From Mycobacterium persicum (GTDB lineage Bacteria; Actinomycetota; Actinomycetes; Mycobacteriales; Mycobacteriaceae): a stretch of 36,237 nucleotides of DNA. The stretch is from contig NZ_MVIF01000057.1 of NCBI RefSeq assembly GCF_002086675.1, forward strand, positions 1-36,237, read 5' to 3'. Under the pieces are notes generated by a model. The model was not told the DNA's origin, ran no database searches, and saw nothing but the letters and a program-made list of their open reading frames with translations. A program made the translations under genes and the position numbers. Positions within the stretch are counted from its first letter, which is position 1. Every line of letters begins with the position of its first letter. Of this stretch, positions 31,067 through 36,237 are shown in pieces.

Positions 31067-32245
31067 GTGCGTGTCCGTGCACCGTGGTCTCTGCCCGAAC
31101 CGACCCTGGCGTACTTCCCCGACGCCAGGTTCGCGACTTCGGACAGGGACCTCGGTGCAGGGACGCCACCGTGGCCAGACTGGTGGACAGGCCGGTATTG
31201 CCCCACCCGGGGAGGTGTCACGGTGGCTGATGGCCCAAGGGATTTCGGTCATGTACCCGTCCTGGCGCGCCGCTGTGTCGAGCTGCTCGCTCCGGCGCTG
31301 ACCCGGCAGCACCCAGACGGCTCCGGGGCGATTCTGGTCGATGCGACCCTCGGCGCGGGCGGGCACGCGGAACGGTTTCTCCACGAGTTGCCGGGGCTGC
31401 GGCTCATCGGGCTGGATCGCGACCCGAGCGCCCTGGACATTGCCCGGGATCGGTTGGCGCCCTTCGCTGAGCGGATCACGCTGGTACACACCCGCTACGA
31501 CGGCCTTGCGCCGGCACTGGCCGAGTTAGGTTATGGCACAGTCAAATCGGTCGACGGGGTGCTGTTCGATCTGGGCGTCTCGTCCATGCAGCTCGACCGT
31601 GCCGATCGCGGCTTCGCCTATGCCAAGGATGCTCCGCTGGACATGCGGATGGACCCGGCCACACCGCTGACCGCGGCCGACATCGTCAACACCTACGACG
31701 AGGCCGCGCTGGCCGATATCCTGCAGCGCTACGGTGAAGAGCGGTTTGCCCGCCGCATTGCCGGGCGGATCGTCCGGCAGCGCGCCCACACGCCGTTCAC
31801 GTCGACCTCCGAGCTGGTTGCCGTTGTCTACCAGGCGATTCCGGCTGCGGCCCGGCGCACCGGCGGACATCCGGCCAAACGCACCTTCCAGGCGCTGCGC
31901 ATCGCGGTCAACGAGGAGCTGGATTCGCTGCGCGGCGCGGTTCCCGCTGCGATGGCCGCACTCCGGGTTGGCGGACGCATCGTGGTGATGGCCTACCAGT
32001 CGCTGGAGGACCGGATCGTCAAGCGGGTGTTCGCCGACGCGGTCGTCTCCAGAACTCCGATCGGGCTTCCGGTCGAGCTTCCCGGCCACGGACCGCGGTT
32101 CCGGTCGCTGACCCACGGCGCCGAACGGGCGGATGCGGCCGAAATGGAACGCAACCCACGCAGCGCCGCGGTGCGGCTGCGGGCGTTGCAACGCATTGAC
32201 CACGAGGCGGAACCGCAGCATGCGACCGGGAAGGGCGATTCATGA
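31067..32245 (+). CDS. rsmH: 16S rRNA m4C1402 methyltransferase RsmH (MraW)
   Basis: 392 residues if started at GTG 31067, 1 nt after the mraZ stop. The catalytic part begins at about residue 55: HVPVLARRCVELL, SAM-binding VDATLGAGGHAERFL, GLDRDPSAL, FDLGVSSMQLDRADRGFAY, GHPAKRTFQALRIAVNEEL, YQSLEDRIVKRVF. It methylates N4 of C1402 in the ribosomal decoding site. An alternative GTG at 31223 has a much better ribosome-binding site (GGGGAGG, 7 nt away) and would give 340 residues, close to the usual family size. I keep the longer form because APWSLPEPTLAYF resembles the N-terminus of the M. tuberculosis protein as I remember it. The stop overlaps the next ATG (ATGA). Confidence 0.92.
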   Translation: MRVRAPWSLPEPTLAYFPDARFATSDRDLGAGTPPWPDWWTGRYCPTRGGVTVADGPRDFGHVPVLARRCVELLAPALTRQHPDGSGAILVDATLGAGGHAERFLHELPGLRLIGLDRDPSALDIARDRLAPFAERITLVHTRYDGLAPALAELGYGTVKSVDGVLFDLGVSSMQLDRADRGFAYAKDAPLDMRMDPATPLTAADIVNTYDEAALADILQRYGEERFARRIAGRIVRQRAHTPFTSTSELVAVVYQAIPAAARRTGGHPAKRTFQALRIAVNEELDSLRGAVPAAMAALRVGGRIVVMAYQSLEDRIVKRVFADAVVSRTPIGLPVELPGHGPRFRSLTHGAERADAAEMERNPRSAAVRLRALQRIDHEAEPQHATGKGDS

Positions 32246-33531
32246 CGGCGAAGCGCGAAGCTCGGGTGCCGGGGAGCCGCCGTGGTAGCGATCGTCGTGG
32301 TGGAGGCGATCGTTCCGCTGCCACCAACCGGCACACGGCGGCCGACTCGGCGTCGCGTCGCTCCCGAGCGGGTAAGTCCACGGCGCCGCACCGCGAGGCG
32401 CGGATGCCGAAGTCGGGACCGCAGACCAGTCCGATGCCCCGGCCCGTCGACCGTCCGGCCCGGCCCATGAACACCAGTCAGGCCAAAGCTCGGGCCAAGG
32501 CCCGAAAAGCCAAGGCGCCCAAGGTAGTACGACCTAAATTGAGCGAGCGGTTGGCCGTCCGGCTGGCATCGGTCGACCTGCGCCCCCAGACCTTGCTGAG
32601 CAAGGTCCCGTTTGTGGTCTTGGTGATCGGGTCGCTCGGTGTCGGGCTGGCCCTCACGTTGTGGCTGTCGACCGACGCCGCCGAGCGCTCGTATCAGCTA
32701 AGCCACGCTCGGGAGCGGACGCGGATCTTGCAGCAGCAAAAGGAGGCACTGGAGCGCGATGTTCGTGAGGCCGGGTCTGCGCCGGCGCTGGCAGAGGCGG
32801 CGCGCAAGCAGGGCATGATTCCGACGAGGGACACCGCCCACTTGGTTCAGGCGCCCGACGGCAATTGGGTGGTGGTGGGAACCCCCAAACCTGCTGACGG
32901 TGTTCCGCCGCCCCCGCTGAACACGAAACTGCCGGAAGAAGGTCCGCCGCCGCCTCCCAAACCGCCGGTGGTTCCCCCGGAGGTTCCGGTTCGGGTCCTG
33001 CCGGGTCCCGATGACTCGGCACCGCCTGCCCGGTCCGGTCCGCAGTTGCTGCCCCGCACTCCCGACGGCGCATCGACGCTGGGCGCCGACAGCAACCACC
33101 TGCCGGGCCAGCTGCCGGGAGTGCCGGGATCGGCTGCGGTACCGGGCCAGTCGCCGGGAGTGCCAGGATCGGTTGCGGTACCGGGCCAGGCGCCGGGCGT
33201 GCCGGGCCAGCTCCCGCCGCAGCTTCAGCCGCCGGCACCCGTCGGCTCGGCGCCCGCCGCCCCGCTGCAGCTGCCCGGTCAAGTACCAGCCCCGGTACCA
33301 GCCCCGGTACCAGCAGAAGTACCGATACCACTGCAATCGGGCACCGCGCCGCCGGTGCTTGGCGCACCGCCGGCTCCTGCGGCCCCCGTGACTCCGGCAC
33401 CTCCAGCAGCGCCCGCGCCCCCGGTCAGCGTGCATGCAGCGCAGCCGGTTCCACCACCGGCGCCGTCCAACGGCGAACAGTTCGTCCCGGTGACTCCCAC
33501 GGTGCCGGCGGCGCCCGGGGGGCCGCGGTGA
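32242..33531 (+). CDS. FtsL-like division membrane protein with Pro-rich tail (Rv2164c-like)
   Basis: 429 residues; the ATG overlaps the rsmH stop. A long basic, disordered cytoplasmic N-terminus (1-118) is followed by one TM helix (about 122-143), a short coiled coil (about 145-190, RTRILQQQKEALERDV), a GMIPTRDTAHLVQ region, and then over 200 residues of Pro/Gly/Ala/Val low complexity. Its position between rsmH and pbpB and the TM-coiled-coil topology match FtsL, the septal PG synthase activator; mycobacterial Rv2164c has been described as the FtsL homologue. The extracytoplasmic Pro-rich tail is unlike enterobacterial FtsL and contains DNA-level tandem repeats. The stop overlaps pbpB by 4 nt. 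Confidence 0.88.
   Translation: MTAKREARVPGSRRGSDRRGGGDRSAATNRHTAADSASRRSRAGKSTAPHREARMPKSGPQTSPMPRPVDRPARPMNTSQAKARAKARKAKAPKVVRPKLSERLAVRLASVDLRPQTLLSKVPFVVLVIGSLGVGLALTLWLSTDAAERSYQLSHARERTRILQQQKEALERDVREAGSAPALAEAARKQGMIPTRDTAHLVQAPDGNWVVVGTPKPADGVPPPPLNTKLPEEGPPPPPKPPVVPPEVPVRVLPGPDDSAPPARSGPQLLPRTPDGASTLGADSNHLPGQLPGVPGSAAVPGQSPGVPGSVAVPGQAPGVPGQLPPQLQPPAPVGSAPAAPLQLPGQVPAPVPAPVPAEVPIPLQSGTAPPVLGAPPAPAAPVTPAPPAAPAPPVSVHAAQPVPPPAPSNGEQFVPVTPTVPAAPGGPR
33103..33207 (+). repeat. 39-bp tandem repeat in the FtsL-like gene
   Basis: Units 33103-33141 and 33142-33180 are near-identical (differences at a few positions), with a partial third from 33181. They encode PGQxPGVPGSxAV. A second short repeat of CCGGTACCAGCC follows near 33291-33315. 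In-frame, so copy number changes alter only tail length. Confidence 0.85.
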
Positions 33532-35597
33532 GCCGCGGGGGGCGCATTCGCCCGACGCCAGCGGCGGGTGGTCCGCGAAAACGACGGCAGTCCCAGGACC
33601 CGCGGCAGCCGAAGCGGTCCAAGAAGCCGTCCAAGAAGCTCGGTGATCACCGGGTCAACGAGGCCCCAGCGCCCGAGCGGCTGCGGAAAGCCAAGGAAAC
33701 CAAGAAAACCCGCGTCCCGGTGCGCGCCGAAACAGCCCCACCCGGCCGGCCGGCGGGGCAACGGCGGACCCGTCAGGCAGTGGAAGTGGCGACCCGCGGT
33801 GCGTCGTTCGTCTTCCGGCATCGGGCCGGCAACGCCGTGATTTTCGCGTTGATGTTGGTTGCTGCGACCCAGCTGTTCTACCTGCAGGTGTCCAATGCCG
33901 CGGACCTGCGCGCCCAGGCGGCCGGCCAGCTCAAGGTCACCGACGTCGAACCGGCGGTTCGCGGCGCCATCGTCGACCGGCACAACGACCGGCTGGCGTT
34001 CACCATCCAGGCGCGTGCGTTGACCTTCCAGCCCAAGAGGGTCCGCCAGCAGCTGGAGGAGGCCAAGAAGAAGTCCCCCGCGGCCCCGGACCCGCAGCAG
34101 CGGCTCAAGGACATTGCCAGGGAGATCGCGGGCAAGCTGAACAACAAGCCCGACGCCGCAACGCTGCTGAAGAAGCTGCAGAGCAACGATGCGTTCGTGT
34201 ATCTGGCACGTGCCGTCGATCCCGCGATCGCCAGCGCCATCTCCGAGAAGTACCCCGAGGTGGGCTCCGAGCGGCAGGATCTGCGCCAGTACCCCGGCGG
34301 ATCGCTGGCCGCCAACATCGTCGGCGGGATCGATTGGGATGGTCACGGTCTGCTGGGTCTGGAGGACTCCATGGATGCGGTGCTGGCCGGAACCGACGGC
34401 TCGGTCACCTACGACCGCGGTTCGGACGGCGTGGTCATCCCCGGCAGCTACCGCAATCGGCACAAGGCGGTTCACGGTTCCACCGTCCAACTCACCCTCG
34501 ACAACGACATCCAGTTCTACGTGCAGCAGCAGGTGCAGCAGGCCAGGAACCTGTCCGGAGCCCACAACGTCTCGGCCGTGGTACTGGATGCCAAGACCGG
34601 CGAAGTGCTCGCCATGGCCAACGACAACACCTTCGACCCGTCCCAGGACATCGGGCGCCAGGGCGACAAGCAGTTGGGCAACCCGGCGGTGTCGTCACCC
34701 TTCGAACCGGGATCGGTGAACAAGGTGATCACCGCGTCGTCGGTCATCGAGTACGGGCTTTCCAACCCCGACGAGGTGCTGCAGGTACCGGGCACGATCG
34801 AGATGGGCGGGGTCAGCGTGCACGACGCCTGGGAGCACGGCGTGATGCCCTACACCACGACCGGCGTGTTCGGTAAGTCGTCGAATGTCGGCACGCTGAT
34901 GCTGGCGCAACGGGTGGGCCCGGAGCGTTTCTACGACATGGTCCGCAAATTCGGACTGGGTCAGCGCACCGGTGTGGGGCTGCCCGGTGAGAGCGCCGGG
35001 CTGGTGCCGCCGATCGACCAGTGGTCGGGCAGCACCTTCTCGAATCTGCCTATTGGCCAAGGTCTTTCGATGACTCTGTTGCAGATGGCCGGCATGTATC
35101 AGGCCATCGCCAACGACGGGGTGCGGATACCTCCCCGGATCATCAAGGCGACCATCGCGGCCGACGGCACCCGTACCGAGGAGCCGCGTCCCGACGGCGT
35201 CCGGGTGGTGTCGACGCAGACGGCCCAGACCGTGCGCCAGATGTTGCGCGCCGTCGTTCAGCACGACCCGATGGGCTACCAGCAGGGCACCGGCCCGGCG
35301 GCGGCGGTGCCCGGTTACCAGATGGCCGGCAAGACCGGCACCGCACAGCAGATCAACCCCGCCTGCGGCTGCTACTTCGACAACGTCTACTGGATCACCT
35401 TCGCCGGGATGGCCACTGTCGACAATCCCCGTTACGTGATCGGGCTGATGATGGACAACCCGGAGCGCAACGCCGACGGCAGCCCGGGCCACTCGGCGGC
35501 CCCGCTGTTCCACAACATCGCCGGCTGGCTGATGCAACGCGAAAACGTGCCGCTGTCACCCGACCCGGGGCCGCCGCTGGTCTTGCAGGCCACCTGA
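33528..35597 (+). CDS. pbpB: Septal peptidoglycan transpeptidase PbpB (PBP3/FtsI)
   Basis: 689 residues; the GTG overlaps the previous stop (GTGA). A long basic cytoplasmic N-terminus (about 1-98) precedes one TM helix (about 102-120). The pedestal domain starts at VRGAIVDRHNDRLAF and is followed by the class B transpeptidase domain with SVNK (Ser396 nucleophile, Lys399), SSN (451-453) and KTG (602-604). It cross-links septal peptidoglycan with FtsW and is a beta-lactam target. Two Cys (ACGCYF) lie shortly after KTG. Last gene of the mraZ operon; a hairpin 38 bp downstream probably ends the transcript. Confidence 0.96.
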   Translation: MSRGGRIRPTPAAGGPRKRRQSQDPRQPKRSKKPSKKLGDHRVNEAPAPERLRKAKETKKTRVPVRAETAPPGRPAGQRRTRQAVEVATRGASFVFRHRAGNAVIFALMLVAATQLFYLQVSNAADLRAQAAGQLKVTDVEPAVRGAIVDRHNDRLAFTIQARALTFQPKRVRQQLEEAKKKSPAAPDPQQRLKDIAREIAGKLNNKPDAATLLKKLQSNDAFVYLARAVDPAIASAISEKYPEVGSERQDLRQYPGGSLAANIVGGIDWDGHGLLGLEDSMDAVLAGTDGSVTYDRGSDGVVIPGSYRNRHKAVHGSTVQLTLDNDIQFYVQQQVQQARNLSGAHNVSAVVLDAKTGEVLAMANDNTFDPSQDIGRQGDKQLGNPAVSSPFEPGSVNKVITASSVIEYGLSNPDEVLQVPGTIEMGGVSVHDAWEHGVMPYTTTGVFGKSSNVGTLMLAQRVGPERFYDMVRKFGLGQRTGVGLPGESAGLVPPIDQWSGSTFSNLPIGQGLSMTLLQMAGMYQAIANDGVRIPPRIIKATIAADGTRTEEPRPDGVRVVSTQTAQTVRQMLRAVVQHDPMGYQQGTGPAAAVPGYQMAGKTGTAQQINPACGCYFDNVYWITFAGMATVDNPRYVIGLMMDNPERNADGSPGHSAAPLFHNIAGWLMQRENVPLSPDPGPPLVLQAT

Positions 35598-35634
35598 GCC
35601 CAGCCGCGTCCGCCCAAAGCGCCCGACGGGGCGT

Positions 35635-35657
35635 ACGGATCGCGATACGATCCGTTT
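35635..35657 (+). terminator. Probable terminator after pbpB
   Basis: Stem ACGGATCG (35635-35642) / CGATCCGT (35648-35655) with a 5-nt loop, followed by TT. It separates pbpB from the PE_PGRS gene. The TACGAT within it (35646-35651) could also act as a -10 for the downstream gene. Confidence 0.65.
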
Positions 35658-35680
35658 GCTGACCCGTGGGGAGGTACCCG

Positions 35681-36237
35681 ATGTCGTTGGTCGTCACGAC
35701 CCCTTCGCAGCTGTCGGCCGCGGCCACGGAGTTGACGGGCATCGGGTCCACCATCACCGCGGCGAGTGCGGTTGCGGCGGCGCCCACGACGAACGTGTTG
35801 GCCGCTGCCGCCGACGAGATCTCCACCGCCCTTGCGGCCTTGTTCGGCGCTCATGGCGACGCTTTTCAGGCCCTCAGCGTGCGGGCGGCCCTCTTTCACG
35901 ACCAGTTCGTGCTTGCCCTGAACGCGGCTGCCAGCTCGTATGCCGGTGTCGAGGCGATAGGCGCGGCAGCGCTGCAGTCGCCGATCGCGGGCCTGTTGGA
36001 TGTGGTCAACGCTCCCACCCTGGCTCTGTGGGGTCGGCCGTTGATCGGTGACGGGGCGAACGGGGCTTCGGGACGGGACGGGGGCGCCGGCGGTTTGCTG
36101 TTGGGCAACGGCGGCGACGGCGGCCCGGGGAACGGCAGTCATCCCGCCGGTGGCAACGGCGGTGCCGCTGGGCTGATCGGCAACGGCGGAGCAGGCGGCG
36201 TGGGCGCCAACACCGGGGCCGGCGGCCGGGGCGGCGA
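35681..36237 (+). CDS. PE_PGRS family protein, 5' part (runs off window)
   Basis: ATG 35681 with GGGGAGG 6 nt upstream. The first ~100 residues form a PE domain (Pro8-... here MSLVVTTPSQLSAAATELTGIGS, helical hairpin, FGAHGDAFQAL) with the ESX export motif YxxxE at Tyr87-Glu91 (YAGVE). A linker with GRPLIGDGANG (about 118-128) is the usual junction. GGAGG/NGG repeats (LLLGNGGDGG, GLIGNGGAGG) begin and continue to the right edge without a stop. Secreted or surface-exposed through ESX-5, by family knowledge. Its position corresponds to Rv2162c (PE_PGRS38) of M. tuberculosis, but orthology within this repetitive family is not secure. Confidence 0.92.
   Translation, partial: MSLVVTTPSQLSAAATELTGIGSTITAASAVAAAPTTNVLAAAADEISTALAALFGAHGDAFQALSVRAALFHDQFVLALNAAASSYAGVEAIGAAALQSPIAGLLDVVNAPTLALWGRPLIGDGANGASGRDGGAGGLLLGNGGDGGPGNGSHPAGGNGGAAGLIGNGGAGGVGANTGAGGRGG

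Noticed and set aside
1..36237. tRNA, rRNA, complete insertion sequences or prophage genes
   Set aside because: None recognised by eye on either strand; gene order is continuous core chromosome.

Overview
This window is chromosomal DNA from a slow-growing Mycobacterium close to, but apparently outside, the M. tuberculosis complex. It is GC-rich and rich in GTG starts. It carries a PE_PGRS gene, LAM/PIM mannosyltransferases, an actinobacterial cytochrome bcc operon and the dcw start mraZ-rsmH-ftsL-like-pbpB. Gene order matches the M. tuberculosis H37Rv interval Rv2198c (mmpS3) to Rv2162c (PE_PGRS), so nearly every gene can be named by synteny. Individual proteins differ from the H37Rv versions as I remember them. 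Two insertion sequences that I recall in H37Rv (an IS1558-type transposase Rv2177c between aroG and pknL, and IS6110 upstream of mraZ) are absent. All H37Rv comparisons are from memory, not from a search.

Layout. 1-1050: end of mmpS3 and a membrane protein. 1306-5685 (minus): ctaE-qcrC-qcrA-qcrB, the cytochrome c oxidase subunit III / cytochrome bcc operon, with two 4-nt ATGA start/stop overlaps. 5836-12599: trpD; a minus-strand DnaQ/GIY-YIG/UVR fusion nuclease whose 3' end runs into trpD; a small unnamed Cys4 protein; a secreted NlpC/P60 hydrolase; a membrane-anchored HExxH protease; PimB'. 12596-14398 (minus): fadD15. 14556-17997: two SRPBCC-like proteins, an ArsA-like ATPase whose P-loop lies upstream of any canonical start codon, a small Cys protein and the acyltransferase PlsM. 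17998-19284 (minus): the LM/LAM alpha-1,2-mannosyltransferase (Rv2181). 19386-22302: membrane protein, RNase AS, DAHP synthase AroG. 22397-24250: PknL and its divergent DNA-binding substrate (Rv2175c). 24269-26873 (minus): idsA2-mptA. 27171-28067: MTHFR-like protein. 28116-29538 (minus): GNAT acetyltransferase and lppM. 29856-30260: DUF3040 protein. 30634-35597: mraZ-rsmH-ftsL-like-pbpB. 35681-end: 5' part of a PE_PGRS gene.

Main themes are respiration (bcc/aa3), cell-envelope mannolipid synthesis (PimB', PlsM, Rv2181, MptA, IdsA2), peptidoglycan and division (NlpC/P60, MraZ, RsmH, FtsL-like, PbpB), aromatic amino acids (TrpD, AroG) and Ser/Thr kinase signalling (PknL).

Most notable: a perfect 3 x 57-bp in-frame tandem repeat at the very start of pknL; a P-loop ATPase with no ATG/GTG/TTG start ahead of its Walker A motif; a textbook MraZ operator upstream of mraZ plus a second, inverted copy about 150 bp further upstream; a 9-bp purine-rich repeat in the leader of the MTHFR-like gene; and a 17-bp-arm perfect inverted repeat between aroG and pknL. 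I found no wholly new multi-gene system.
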